Shown here: positions 38,428 through 47,783 of the stretch, one piece after another
How positions within the stretch are numbered: the stretch's first letter is position 1
Layout of the letters: each line of letters begins with the position of its first letter
Source of the DNA: Paucidesulfovibrio sp036541255
GTDB lineage: Bacteria; Desulfobacterota; Desulfovibrionia; Desulfovibrionales; Desulfovibrionaceae
Length of the DNA stretch: 64,000 bases
Direction of reading: 5' to 3'
NCBI GenBank assembly: GCA_036541255.1
Contig: JAZHDD010000003.1
Coordinates: 1 to 64,000 of the forward strand
Program-made: the position numbers and the translations under genes
Notes under the pieces: model-generated
What the model was told of the DNA's origin: nothing
What the model saw: the letters and a program-made list of their open reading frames with translations, nothing else
The model's database searches: none

Positions 38428-38941
38428 CCCCCGCGACGATCATTGCCGCCACCCGGCGCTCCGCGGCCTGGAAAGCCTGGAGACCGAGCTCCTGGCCCTC
38501 TGCCTGACCGGCATGATCGTCCTGGCCGTGCTGCAGATCATTCTGCGCAACGCGGCCCAGACCGGGCTGATCTGGATTGATCCGCTGTTGCGCCATCTGG
38601 TGCTCTGGATAGCGCTGCTCGGCGCCATGGTTGCGGCGCGCACGCACAATCACCTGTCCATCGACGCGGCCATCCACTTCCTGCCCCGACGACTCAAGGC
38701 CGCGAGCAAGGCCCTGGCCTATCTCTTCACTTCCGTGGTCTGCATCGCCCTGACGCGATCCTCCGTGCTCTTCGTGCTCGACGAAGTCGAATACGGCATG
38801 GAGTCCCTGCCGGGCGTACCGTCCTGGCCCTTTGCCCTGATCCTGCCCCTGGCCTTCGCGGTCATGGGACTGCGCTATCTCGTGGGCGCAATGCAACAGG
38901 CCTGCGCCGCCGCATCCACCCAGGAAGGCTCCTCGTGCTGA
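38420..38941 (+). CDS. dctQ: TRAP transporter small permease (DctQ family)
   Basis: 173 residues, four membrane helices; DctQ motif RNAAQTGLIWIDPLLRHLVLWIALLG and HLSIDAA. The GTG at 38420 overlaps the DctP stop by 8 bp with GGAG upstream. It pairs with DctM as a sodium-coupled importer. Confidence 0.9.
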   Translation: MDDPRDDHCRHPALRGLESLETELLALCLTGMIVLAVLQIILRNAAQTGLIWIDPLLRHLVLWIALLGAMVAARTHNHLSIDAAIHFLPRRLKAASKALAYLFTSVVCIALTRSSVLFVLDEVEYGMESLPGVPSWPFALILPLAFAVMGLRYLVGAMQQACAAASTQEGSSC

Positions 38942-40197
38942 CCAAGATCGTTCTCGCGTTCTTTGCCCTGCTCGGCACGCCGCTCTTCGCGCTCATCGCG
39001 GCCATCGCCATTCTCGGATTCATGAGCGACGGCCTGGACGCCTCCCTGGTGGCCATGGAAATCCACCGCCTCGTGGATACGCCCGTGCTCGTGTCCATCC
39101 CTCTGTTCACTTTTGCAGGGGAACTCATGGCCCGATCCGGCACCTCCACCCGCCTGGTGGGCTTTTCCCGCGCCCTGCTCGGCTGGATGCCCGGCGGCCT
39201 GGGCATCGTCACCCTGGCGGTCTGCGCCGCGTTCACCGCGCTCACCGGTGCTTCCGGCGTGACCATCATCGCCCTGGGCGCACTGCTCTATCCCTCGCTG
39301 GTCAGCGAAGGCTATCCCGAAAAATTCAGCCTGGGGCTGGTCACCACCTCGGGCAGCCTCGGCCTACTCTTTCCACCGGCCATTCCCTTGATCCTGTTCG
39401 GCATCATCGCCCGAACCGACATCAACAATCTTTTTCTGGCGGGCATCCTGCCCGGCTCGCTCATGGTCCTGCTCCTGGCCCTCTGGTGCGTGCGCCAGGG
39501 CGTGAAGAGCCGCATCCCTCTGACCCGGTTCAGCAGGGCCGAAGTAGCCCGCACGGCGCGCCTGGCGGCCTGGGAGCTGCCCCTGCCCCTGGTGGTCCTG
39601 GGCGGCATTTATTCCGGATATTTCGCCATCAGCGAGGCTGCCGCCGTTACCGCGGCCTATGTGCTCATTGTGGAAGTGGGCATCTACAAGGACGTCCGGC
39701 TGCGCGACCTGGCCGTGGTCATGCGCAAGAGCATGACCCTGGTTGGCGGCATTCTGATCATCCTGGCCGTTTCCCAGGCCTCCACCAACCTGCTCATCGA
39801 CCAGGAGGTGCCGCAACGCCTGTTCGAATTCGTGCAGGGCTTCATCACCAGCAAATGGACCTTCCTCATCGTCCTGAACATCTTCCTGCTGGCCCTGGGT
39901 GCGGTGCTGGACATCTTTTCGGCCACGGTGCTGGTGGTACCCCTGCTCCTGCCCATTGCCGCGGGCTACGGCGTGCATCCCGTGCACCTGGGCATCATCT
40001 TTCTGGCCAACATGGAAATCGGCTACTGCACGCCGCCCGTGGGACTGAACCTGTTCATCGCCAGCTACCGGTTCAAGACGCCCATTCTGACCACCTGCGC
40101 CGCGACCCTGCCTTTCCTGGGCATCCTGGCCTGCGTGGTGCTGCTCATCACCTATGTCCCGGCCCTGTCGCTCTGGCTGCCGGGCCTGACCCCGTAA
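38935..40197 (+). CDS. dctM: TRAP transporter large permease (DctM family)
   Basis: 420 residues with about 12 membrane segments. DctM features: ALTGASGVTIIALGALLYPSL, LGLLFPPAIPLILFG, and a second repeat ending MEIGYCTPPVGLNLF. The GTG start overlaps the DctQ stop; GGAAGG is upstream. It completes the TatT-P-Q-M operon. Confidence 0.92.
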   Translation: MLTKIVLAFFALLGTPLFALIAAIAILGFMSDGLDASLVAMEIHRLVDTPVLVSIPLFTFAGELMARSGTSTRLVGFSRALLGWMPGGLGIVTLAVCAAFTALTGASGVTIIALGALLYPSLVSEGYPEKFSLGLVTTSGSLGLLFPPAIPLILFGIIARTDINNLFLAGILPGSLMVLLLALWCVRQGVKSRIPLTRFSRAEVARTARLAAWELPLPLVVLGGIYSGYFAISEAAAVTAAYVLIVEVGIYKDVRLRDLAVVMRKSMTLVGGILIILAVSQASTNLLIDQEVPQRLFEFVQGFITSKWTFLIVLNIFLLALGAVLDIFSATVLVVPLLLPIAAGYGVHPVHLGIIFLANMEIGYCTPPVGLNLFIASYRFKTPILTTCAATLPFLGILACVVLLITYVPALSLWLPGLTP

Positions 40198-40613
40198 AGC
40201 CAAGCCTTCCCCTGCAGAAAAGACGCGAACACGCCGGTTCATTCCCGACGAAGAAGGGCGCGGCAAAGCCGCGCCCTCATACGGAATGGAGGAATGACCA
40301 ACACATACCGGAACCCGCCCTGGACATTCACCTGTGCCGAGTACCCGTGAGAACCGGCAATTGTCCTTTCCGACCAGACCTTGATCCGGTCGGAACTTCG
40401 TGTGCGCCTTTTCCGGCGTTCCACACATAGCATCATGTTTCCGGTTGTTCCAGACCGGCATGTTATTTTATTCTGACCTCTTTTTTCCCGGACCAACAGT
40501 GTGCGGCCCCGGGCGGGGCCGCAAGAGGAGGCCCGGACGAACGCCCGGGCCAGGAGGGCTCGCCTGCGGCGGGGGGAGGGGGGAATGCCGCCGCAGGAGG
40601 AGGTGGGAGAGAA
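40198..40613. other. Convergent intergenic region with hairpins
   Basis: 416 bp between dctM (+) and the VWA gene (-), no convincing gene. Hairpins seen: 40256-40276 (GGGCGCGGC-AAA-GCCGCGCCC); 40503-40522 (GCGGCCCC-GGGC-GGGGCCGC); about 40530-40551 (GGCCCGG / CCGGGCC). None has a proper U-tract directly after it, so they are possible terminators or RNA-stabilising structures for the two converging transcripts. Confidence 0.6.
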
Positions 40614-42035
40614 TTACTGCTTCATCTTGCTGCGGCGCTGGTCATAGGCTTCCGACTGCATGGCCTTGGCAGCGCGCTTGGTTGTTTCCGGGGCCGCGTT
40701 CGGCGCAGTGGACATCCGCACCTGGGCCTCCAGCTCCTGCAGGTCCGTGTCCAGATTCCGGGCAACCTTTTCCGAACCGGCGGTCTGGTTGTAGGCCCGC
40801 TGCTTCTTTTCATAGTTCTCGATCTTGGACATGGCCGCGGCCTCGTCGCCGCGCATCACATCCTCGGCAACCTGTTCCCGGAGCTTGCCGTACTCTTCCT
40901 GGAGCACCTGCTTTTCCCAAACATCCGGACGCAAACTGGCCACTGCCGCGCTCTCGTCCGCAATACAGGACACGCTCAGGGGCTGTTCCAAAATCATGTT
41001 GCGACGCGCACCGTCCTGGTCGAATCCGGCACTGAGCCCCTTGAGCGTATATTCGGCCTCACGGCCCGTGGGCATGCGCAGGGTTACAAAGAGTTCCCGG
41101 GTCTGGCCGGAACGCACCGGACCGGGGCGGAACACCGCAGTGTTGCCCTGCATCTCCACAGGGTAACCGGCCGCGTGCACCAGCTCTATGCCGTTGGTCA
41201 GGGGCAGGCGGATCTCAACGGCGGACGCTGCAACGGCGCGGGTCAAGCGCAGCTCGCGCTGGAACACCTCGGCAAAGGCAGCGGGATTCTCCAGAAAATA
41301 GTAGTTGCCGCCGCCTTCGTCGGCCACGGTGGCCATGAGTTGTTCATTGTAATCCACGCCCACGCCAACGGTGGTCACACTGTATCCCCGGCTATGGGCG
41401 CGGCGGGCCATGCGGCCCAATTCCGCGGGGCTGGTCACGCCGTGATTGGCATGGCCGTCCGAGACCAACACCACGCGGCCCAGCCGCCTGGAATCCCCGC
41501 CCTGGTCCATGAGCGCCATGCCCATGTCCAGGCCGCCGCCCAGATTGGTGCCGCCATTGGCCACAATGCCGCGCACCATGGACTCCAACAGGGCGCGGTT
41601 GCCCGGCCCGGCATGGGTCAGGGGAGTGTGCACGGTCACATCCGTGGAATAGCTGACCAGAGCGATACGGTCCGTATCACCCAGTCCGGAAATGAGTTCG
41701 TTCACGGCGCGGCGTGCATCCTCGATCTTTTCGCCGGCCATGGAGCCGCTGCGGTCCAGCACGACCACCAGATCCACGCTGCGTGCGGGCTGGTCCGCAA
41801 GCCGGATATCATCGGCCCGCAGGGTCAGCAGCAATCCGACCAGGCCGTCCCCGCGTGAATACAGTTTGGATTGGCTGAAGGTTCCGGACAGAGACAGGAC
41901 GCCGTTTTTGACTTCGGATCGACCTGGATCGCCGCTCAGGGTCTCCTGCCGGGTCATATTACCCAGAACCATGCCTGCGCAGGCCAGGGCCAAAAACATG
42001 GCCGCCGCCACAATGCTCAGGGTGCGCCTTGTCAT
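40614..42035 (-). CDS. Secreted von Willebrand factor A domain protein
   Basis: 473 residues. N-terminal signal/anchor (residues about 7-25). VWA domain about 85-260 with an intact MIDAS: DRSGSMAG, the Thr in GGTNLGGGL and SDGHANHG. The C-terminal region (about 370-473) is helical and charged. Probably a periplasmic or surface protein binding another protein through its metal site. It is divergent from a response-regulator/kinase operon across a dyad-symmetric site, suggesting that pair controls it. Confidence 0.85.
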   Translation of the reverse strand: MTRRTLSIVAAAMFLALACAGMVLGNMTRQETLSGDPGRSEVKNGVLSLSGTFSQSKLYSRGDGLVGLLLTLRADDIRLADQPARSVDLVVVLDRSGSMAGEKIEDARRAVNELISGLGDTDRIALVSYSTDVTVHTPLTHAGPGNRALLESMVRGIVANGGTNLGGGLDMGMALMDQGGDSRRLGRVVLVSDGHANHGVTSPAELGRMARRAHSRGYSVTTVGVGVDYNEQLMATVADEGGGNYYFLENPAAFAEVFQRELRLTRAVAASAVEIRLPLTNGIELVHAAGYPVEMQGNTAVFRPGPVRSGQTRELFVTLRMPTGREAEYTLKGLSAGFDQDGARRNMILEQPLSVSCIADESAAVASLRPDVWEKQVLQEEYGKLREQVAEDVMRGDEAAAMSKIENYEKKQRAYNQTAGSEKVARNLDTDLQELEAQVRMSTAPNAAPETTKRAAKAMQSEAYDQRRSKMKQ

Positions 42036-42121
42036 GCCGTTCTCCTCCTTGCGGATTGTCGCCGCGCCAAAGCGCGCCGAAGCGTTTTTCTACGCTTCCA
42101 GGGTAGCGTACCCACCCCAAA

Positions 42122-42182
42122 GGGCAATTCAAAGAAATGCAAACGGATACATGTCCGGTTTTGCATTTGTTTTACTTTGCCC
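42122..42182. promoter_or_regulatory. Large dyad-symmetric site, candidate operator
   Basis: Nested inverted repeats on a common centre near 42152: outer GGGCAA (42122-42127) / TTGCCC (42177-42182); inner AAATGCAAACGGA (42135-42147) / TCCGGTTTTGCATTT (42154-42168), which match except for two extra bases. It lies between the divergent VWA and regulator genes. Candidate binding site for the adjacent response regulator. Confidence 0.55.
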
Positions 42183-42225
42183 AACCAGGGAAATGCGTTA
42201 GGAAAATGACATAGGAAAACAACAT

Positions 42226-42930
42226 ATGACTCAACCCAAGGCGCACATATTGGTGGTGGAAGACGATCCAGCCATCCGGCAAGGATTGTTGGACGTGCTC
42301 GTATTCAACGGCTATGCGGCCCATGGTTGCGAGACCGGCCCGGACGGCCTGGAAGAGGCGCTCACGGGCAAATACGACCTGATTCTGCTGGACGTCATGC
42401 TGCCGGGCATGGACGGATTTTCCGTCTGCGGCGAAATCCGGGCCAGCCGCCCCGCCCAGGCCGTGGTCATGCTCACGGCCAAGGGGGACGAGCAGGATGT
42501 GGTCACCGGCTTCAAGGCCGGGGCCGACGACTACGTACCCAAACCCTTTTCCCTGCGCGAACTCATGGTCCGCATCGAGGCAGTGCTGCGGCGCACCGGC
42601 CTGCCCCTGGGCCAGGAACAGATTCGGCTCGCAGGCATCGACTTCGACGGAGCCAACCTCACGGCATGTTGCGGCGAGACCACGGAAATCCTAACCCGAA
42701 GGGAAATGGACATCATCACCTACATGCACCGCAACAACGCCCGCATCGTGACCAAACGCGAATTGCTGGAAAAAGTCTGGCGCTACGGCGACGCCGACGT
42801 GGAAACCCGCACCGTGGACATCCACATTCTCAAACTGCGCAAAAAGCTTGCCTCCCTCACGGACCAGCCCTTCATCGCCACTGTCCGGGGCGAAGGCTAC
42901 CGGCTGGAATGCCCGGTAGCGGACGATTGA
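42226..42930 (+). CDS. OmpR/PhoB-type response regulator
   Basis: 234 residues. Receiver domain (1-125) with acidic pocket VVEDDP, phosphoacceptor D56 (LLDVMLPGMDGF) and Lys in VPKPFSLREL; C-terminal winged-helix DNA-binding domain (about 140-232) with LTRREMDIITYMHR, YGDADVETRTVDIHILKLRKKL and TVRGEGYRL. Expected output of the kinase encoded 13 bp downstream. Likely targets are its own operon and the divergent VWA gene. Confidence 0.93.
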   Translation: MTQPKAHILVVEDDPAIRQGLLDVLVFNGYAAHGCETGPDGLEEALTGKYDLILLDVMLPGMDGFSVCGEIRASRPAQAVVMLTAKGDEQDVVTGFKAGADDYVPKPFSLRELMVRIEAVLRRTGLPLGQEQIRLAGIDFDGANLTACCGETTEILTRREMDIITYMHRNNARIVTKRELLEKVWRYGDADVETRTVDIHILKLRKKLASLTDQPFIATVRGEGYRLECPVADD

Positions 42931-42943
42931 GGCCGGACCGGAC

Positions 42944-44956
42944 ATGCGTCGCCTGCAACTGCTGATCCTGCTGTTCAGCCTGGGGCTGACCCTGCCCCTC
43001 GGCCTGCTTGCGGCCCGCACCTGGAGCGGACTGGCCCAGGAAGAGCAGGCGGAACTGGCGTTTTTCGCGGAAACCCTTTTCGACCGCATGGAAACGGAAC
43101 TGGCCGATCTGGTGCAGACAGAAGAAGCGCGCGACATCGACGAATACAGCCACAAAACCAGTCAGGGACTTTCCCCCCTGGCCCGGCCGGAATCCTATCC
43201 GGACTACGTTGTCGGCTATCTCCAGAACAATCCGGACGGCAGCTTTCAAACCCCGCTCATCCGGTCCGACCAGGACATGATCGCTCTGGCCGAACGGCTG
43301 GAAGGCATCAACCAGATCGTGAACGGTAACCGGGCACAACCAGCCCCGGTGGAACGCCCCAAGACCGCCCCGCCTGTTGTTGCCCCGCCCCGCAAGCAGC
43401 AGCCTCTGGAATCGCGCTATCTGACCTCGCGTCCTCTTTCGCCCAAGGAGGAATTCGAGGCCCGGGCCCGCAAAGTCCGCGAAGTCCCCACCTCCCAGGC
43501 CTACAATCTGGCACCGGAAATGGAAGACAAGCTGGAACGCGAATTGAACAAAATGGCGCAGGCGGAAGAGGTTGCAGAACCGCCCAAGCCTTCCGCCCAA
43601 ATAGAGACAATGCTCGATGCAGCGCCTCGGCCCCAGGCTCCCCGGCTCCAGGCACCGGAATTCCGCTCGCCGCCGCCTCCGCTCCTGCTGCCGGAAAACG
43701 CCCTGCCCGAGGACTCGGCAACAACCGCCCGGAGCGACACTGAAGCATCGCAGGGACAATCCGCCACGCCGGACAAGAGCCTGCCTCAACAAAACGCCTT
43801 ATCCCAAAATGGCGTGCGGGTGGAGCTGGACCCCATGCAGGCTCTGGATGTGGGCGAAGGCCAATTCTTTCTTTTTCGGCGTGTGGTCCTCAATGGCCGC
43901 ATCTATCGGCAAGGGCTGGTGCTGGACCTGCACAAGCTGCTGAACCACCTGCAAACGCGGCATTTCGTGGAACAGCCGCTGGCCCGCTTCACCATGTTGC
44001 GGCTCGAAGCGCTGGAAGGCGAACGCATCCTGGCCCTTTCAGAACAAGGCGACACGCAGCTGGCCCTGCACGGTTCCGACCCGGACCTGACCCGGACACG
44101 CCGGCTTCTGCGTCCCTTTTCCTTTATCCAGGCGGAACTGCTCTGCGGCGGGGTGCCGCCCTCTCCGGGCCGAGCCAGCCTGCGCTACACCCTCCTGGCC
44201 CTGGGCGGGGTTCTCCTGGTGGGACTCTTTGCCATCCACCAGAGCGCCCGCGTCATCGTGGATCACTCCGAGCGACGCGCCAACTTCGTTTCCTCGGTGA
44301 CGCACGAGCTCAAGACGCCCCTGACCAATATCCGCATGTATGTGGAGATGCTGGAACAAGGCATGGCCCCGACTCCGGAACGAAAGCGCCAATATCTGGC
44401 CGTGGTGGGCAGCGAATCTGCCCGGCTTTCGCGCCTCATCGACAACGTGCTGGAATTTTCACGCTTAGAGCGCAAGAAACGCAGCTTGAACATGCGTGAA
44501 GGCAATCTTTCCGACGTGCTGGAAGAAGTCGACAGGGTCATGGCGGAAAAGCTGCACCAGGAAGGCTTTGAACTTGTTGTGGAAAAAGAAGATATCCCTC
44601 TGTTCCGCTATGATTGCGAAGTCTTGGTGGGGCTCGTGCTCAACCTGCTGGAAAACAGCGTCAAGTTCGGCGCAAACGCGCCGCTCAAGCGCATCACGCT
44701 CCGCGCCAAGGCAGAAGGCGGCCGGGTGGAACTCTCGGTTTCGGACACGGGACCGGGGATCGCCGCGCGCGATTTGAAACGGATTTTCGACGATTTCTCC
44801 CGTGGCGAAGATGAAATGACCCGCACCACCAAAGGCACGGGCATCGGTCTGGCCCTGGTGCGCAAATTCACTGAAGCCATGGGCGGCACTGTCCGCGCCC
44901 GTAACAACCAGGGGCCGGGCTGCACCGTGAGCATGCGCTTTCCGCTGATGGGTTGA
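42944..44956 (+). CDS. Membrane sensor histidine kinase with long extracytoplasmic region
   Basis: 670 residues. Membrane helix 1 near 3-22, then about 390 extracytoplasmic residues including a proline/glutamine/alanine-rich low-complexity stretch (about 125-285), then helix 2 near 408-425. H-box FVSSVTHELKTPLTN with H454; N-box VLNLLENSVKFG; G1 VSDTGPGIAA and G2 TKGTGIGLALVR. No HAMP is evident. The disordered segment is unusual for this family. It ends 5 bp from a convergent gene with no terminator between. Confidence 0.9.
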   Translation: MRRLQLLILLFSLGLTLPLGLLAARTWSGLAQEEQAELAFFAETLFDRMETELADLVQTEEARDIDEYSHKTSQGLSPLARPESYPDYVVGYLQNNPDGSFQTPLIRSDQDMIALAERLEGINQIVNGNRAQPAPVERPKTAPPVVAPPRKQQPLESRYLTSRPLSPKEEFEARARKVREVPTSQAYNLAPEMEDKLERELNKMAQAEEVAEPPKPSAQIETMLDAAPRPQAPRLQAPEFRSPPPPLLLPENALPEDSATTARSDTEASQGQSATPDKSLPQQNALSQNGVRVELDPMQALDVGEGQFFLFRRVVLNGRIYRQGLVLDLHKLLNHLQTRHFVEQPLARFTMLRLEALEGERILALSEQGDTQLALHGSDPDLTRTRRLLRPFSFIQAELLCGGVPPSPGRASLRYTLLALGGVLLVGLFAIHQSARVIVDHSERRANFVSSVTHELKTPLTNIRMYVEMLEQGMAPTPERKRQYLAVVGSESARLSRLIDNVLEFSRLERKKRSLNMREGNLSDVLEEVDRVMAEKLHQEGFELVVEKEDIPLFRYDCEVLVGLVLNLLENSVKFGANAPLKRITLRAKAEGGRVELSVSDTGPGIAARDLKRIFDDFSRGEDEMTRTTKGTGIGLALVRKFTEAMGGTVRARNNQGPGCTVSMRFPLMG

Positions 44957-44961
44957 ACTTC

Positions 44962-46416
44962 CTACTTTTTTGCCGACAACACCCGGTTGCGTCCCAACCG
45001 TTTGGCCTCGTAGAGCGCCTCGTCCGCACGATGGGTCAGACTGTTTTCGGCCTCGCCCTCGCAATATTCGGCAACCCCCAACGAAACCGTCACGCAATCG
45101 CTCCCATCAACGCAGGAGATGGCCGCCTGCTTCACTGCCGCACGAATACGCTCTGCAACCACCAGGGCCTGTTCCAGGCCGCTCTCCGTCAGGACGATGA
45201 ACTCGTCACCGCCCCATCGGGCGAGCAGGTCAGTGGGCCGTACCTGTTCCCGGATCAATTCCGCTACCTCGCAAAGGATTCTGTCCCCAGCGAGATGTCC
45301 GGCTTTGTCATTAATCGCCTTGAACCCGTCCAGATCCATGAGAATCAGGCTAAAGGACTGTCCCGAACGCGCAACACGCGACATGGCCAGCTTGTATTGC
45401 TCGCTGAAACGCCGCCTGTTGGCCGCGCCGGTCAGTTCGTCCGTGACCGTCATACGCTCCAAACGACTCTGGAAGTGGTTCACAGCCAGGACACTGACCA
45501 TGAGCACCAACAAGGTGGCGGCAAAGCCGCCGCCAAGCGTACGTACGAGATTGCCGCGGGTGGCGGCGAGCACGTCGTCCTCGTCCTGCTCCACGATCAG
45601 ATACCAGTTCAATTCAGGGACATAGCTGCACGTCAGCAGCACTCTGCCCGCCTCGCTTTCGTATTCGAAGTTGCCGGGTTCGTCACGCAGGGCCAGGAGC
45701 TTGGAAGAAATGTCGCTGAGGCCGGGCTCGTCCCTGATGTCCATTTCTTCCACCCGGCTCTTGTCCGAATGCGCCTGGACCAATCCGGACTCGTCCACCA
45801 GATAGACCCTACGCCGGTATTTTTCCTGGGCCTGACGCAACATCTCAGCCACATTGTCCATGCGCACGCCAACGCCGGTCACGCCGAGCAGATTGCCTTT
45901 GTAGTCTTCAACGCGGTGGTTGATGAATATGGTCAGAATGCCCCCGGACACCTCGTCGGAGTCCACATCAAGAAGGTATTCCCGGTCCTTGTTCAAGAAG
46001 GAATAATACCAGACGTCATGCGCGTCGTGCGGGGAAATGATCTTGTGAATTCCCTGATAATGGTAATAACGATTGGTCTTTGCCGAGACGAAAAAGACTG
46101 AAAAATAGCTGTACTTATTCCGGATATCACGCAGGTACCGGGTCATCTCATCCGTATCGCGTTCGCCATCCATGGTCCAGGCGCGGACAAAGGCGTCGTT
46201 GGCCATGGTCCCGGAAACCAAAATGGGTTCAATTAAGCTGCTGCGAATTTCCGAATAGATGTTTTCCCGAATGAGCGGCAGGGAGGAAGTCAGTATTTCC
46301 TCCCGCATGGATTCGCTGGACGTCTGGTAATTCAAAATGCTCAGAATCAAAAAGGCTCCGAGCAAAATGCACGTCAAGGCCAGCATCAATTTTGTTTTTA
46401 TGGTCAAAATTCTCAT
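44962..46416 (-). CDS. Membrane diguanylate cyclase with dCache-like sensor
   Basis: 484 residues. Membrane helix near 9-29, periplasmic Cache-type sensor about 35-275, second helix near 292-313, GGDEF domain about 325-480. The active-site loop is intact (RWGGDEFIVL) and the product-inhibition I-site RPTD lies five residues upstream, so it should make cyclic di-GMP with feedback control. It is the last gene after yraN on the same strand but has its own candidate promoter. Confidence 0.92.
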   Translation of the reverse strand: MRILTIKTKLMLALTCILLGAFLILSILNYQTSSESMREEILTSSLPLIRENIYSEIRSSLIEPILVSGTMANDAFVRAWTMDGERDTDEMTRYLRDIRNKYSYFSVFFVSAKTNRYYHYQGIHKIISPHDAHDVWYYSFLNKDREYLLDVDSDEVSGGILTIFINHRVEDYKGNLLGVTGVGVRMDNVAEMLRQAQEKYRRRVYLVDESGLVQAHSDKSRVEEMDIRDEPGLSDISSKLLALRDEPGNFEYESEAGRVLLTCSYVPELNWYLIVEQDEDDVLAATRGNLVRTLGGGFAATLLVLMVSVLAVNHFQSRLERMTVTDELTGAANRRRFSEQYKLAMSRVARSGQSFSLILMDLDGFKAINDKAGHLAGDRILCEVAELIREQVRPTDLLARWGGDEFIVLTESGLEQALVVAERIRAAVKQAAISCVDGSDCVTVSLGVAEYCEGEAENSLTHRADEALYEAKRLGRNRVLSAKK

Positions 46417-46497
46417 CTTTCCCGCCAGTTACAGGAAATGTGCACACCAGGAGCGTGCATCATCCCAACGTGATCTTTATGCCCGCTTTATGCGCTC

Positions 46498-46526
46498 AAT
46501 TGACGAATCGCAGGCTTTCTTGTCAA
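46498..46526 (-). promoter_or_regulatory. Candidate promoter of the diguanylate cyclase gene
   Basis: On the - strand TTGACA (46526-46521), 17-bp spacer, TCAATT (46503-46498), directly after the yraN stop and about 80 bp before the GGDEF start. The -35 is perfect, the -10 is weak. Confidence 0.4.
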
Positions 46527-46535
46527 CAGTGGAAA

Positions 46536-46937
46536 TCAAAACGGCTGCCAAAGACGTTGCACCCCAGGCACGTCGTCCAGGCGAAAAGCGTCTTCCTGGT
46601 ATTCCACGGAAAAACTCTCCTCGCAGGGCGTGACCGCGGCGAAATCGAACCGACAGGAACACTGCCAACGTCCCTTGCGGGAAAGATATCTGGCCGCCGC
46701 CCGGACCAGCTTGGAACGCTTGGCCGCGCTGAGTCCGTCCGCAGGCGTACCGCGCGAGCCCCGCCCCCGCGTCTTGACCTCCACAAAAACCAGCATGTCG
46801 CCCTTTTCGCACACCAAATCCAACTCCAGGCGGTCCTCGGTCCAGTTGCGCTCGATGATCCGATAGCCTTTGGATTCCAAATGGCGAGCTGCCGCATCCT
46901 CGCCGGAACGGCCCAGGATCAGATGCCGGGCAGGCAT
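46536..46937 (-). CDS. YraN/UPF0102 family nuclease-like protein
   Basis: 133 residues. Restriction-endonuclease-like fold with GRSGEDAAARHLESKGYRIIERNW and the D/ExK motif spread over LELDLVCEKGDMLVFVEVKTR. Biochemical role in the family remains unclear, perhaps DNA repair or Holliday-structure processing. ATG at 46937 overlaps the end of rnhB by 19 bp, the usual pairing. Confidence 0.87.
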   Translation of the reverse strand: MPARHLILGRSGEDAAARHLESKGYRIIERNWTEDRLELDLVCEKGDMLVFVEVKTRGRGSRGTPADGLSAAKRSKLVRAAARYLSRKGRWQCSCRFDFAAVTPCEESFSVEYQEDAFRLDDVPGVQRLWQPF

Positions 46938-47575
46938 GCCTGCGCCCCCTGCGGCTTGTCCTCGGCGCGAACGCCTCGAAATGTCATGCGGTGCATGCGG
47001 CAAGCCCCCAGAGTCTGTATGGCGGCCATATGCGCCTTGGTGCCGTAGCCCTTGTGCCCGGCAAAGCCATAGCCGGGATAGCGCCGTTCCAGTTGGGTCA
47101 TGAGCCTGTCACGCCAGACCTTGGCCAGAATGGAGGCTGCGGAAATGCACGACTCCAAAGCGTCGCCGCCCACGATGCTGCGCTGCGGCAGGCTGGCGAG
47201 GCCGCACGCCTGCAAGGCGTGTTCAGGTACGGTTTTGTCTCCGTCCACAAGCAGCCGCCCGCAAGCGCCGTTCAGAGCGGCCACGGCCCGTGCCATGGCC
47301 AAAAAAGTGGCTTGCAAAATATTTACCCTGTCTATTTCCCAGGGCCAGGAAACGCCGAGTCCCCAGGCCAGGGCACCCTGACGCACTTGAGGGTATAATT
47401 TTTCGCGGGCTTCAGGGCTGAGCGCCTTGGAATCGGTCAGACCGGGCAGGGCAAAGCCTTCCGGCAACACGGCCGCACCGGCAACGACCGGACCGGCCAG
47501 GCAGCCGCGCCCGGCTTCATCTATGCCCGCGGCGGGCAGACCGGAAAAAGGATCAGAAAGAAGAGTGGCATGCAT
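46919..47575 (-). CDS. rnhB: Ribonuclease HII
   Basis: 218 residues. Catalytic acids in AGIDEAGRGCLAGPVVAGAA and LLVDGDKTV, plus ESCISAASILAKVWRDRLM and PGYGFAGHKGYGTKAH. Removes ribonucleotides from DNA:RNA hybrids. ATG at 47575 is chosen; another ATG two codons upstream is equally possible and neither has a strong SD. About 210 bp separates it from rplS. Confidence 0.95.
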   Translation of the reverse strand: MHATLLSDPFSGLPAAGIDEAGRGCLAGPVVAGAAVLPEGFALPGLTDSKALSPEAREKLYPQVRQGALAWGLGVSWPWEIDRVNILQATFLAMARAVAALNGACGRLLVDGDKTVPEHALQACGLASLPQRSIVGGDALESCISAASILAKVWRDRLMTQLERRYPGYGFAGHKGYGTKAHMAAIQTLGACRMHRMTFRGVRAEDKPQGAQACLPGI

Positions 47576-47725
47576 GGTCATGAGGGTACATGCAATCCCG
47601 TTGCAGGGCCAGAAAATACCTCCAGCCCTGCCGGGCAGTACGCAAAACAAAGGCGCACACCCCATTGCAGGGCGCACGCTGAAAAATATCACGGCCTGTC
47701 GGCGTTGCCGCCAGACAGCATTCCG

Positions 47726-47775
47726 GTACGCGTGTGCCGGAAGAGGTGCTAAGCTCTCTTCCGGCACACGCGTAC
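47726..47775. repeat. 20-bp perfect hairpin after rplS
   Basis: Arms 47726-47745 and 47756-47775 are exact reverse complements (GTACGCGTGTGCCGGAAGAG and its complement) around a ten-base loop. It begins 9 bp after the rplS stop on the - strand. No U-tract follows on that strand, so its role may be 3'-end protection or attenuation before rnhB rather than simple termination. Confidence 0.7.
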
Positions 47776-47783
47776 TGTCCGGA

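Noticed and set aside
40239..40496. 85-codon - strand ORF in the dctM/VWA gap
   Set aside because: Arg-rich, no SD, no resemblance to a protein; the gap is better read as 3' ends with hairpins.
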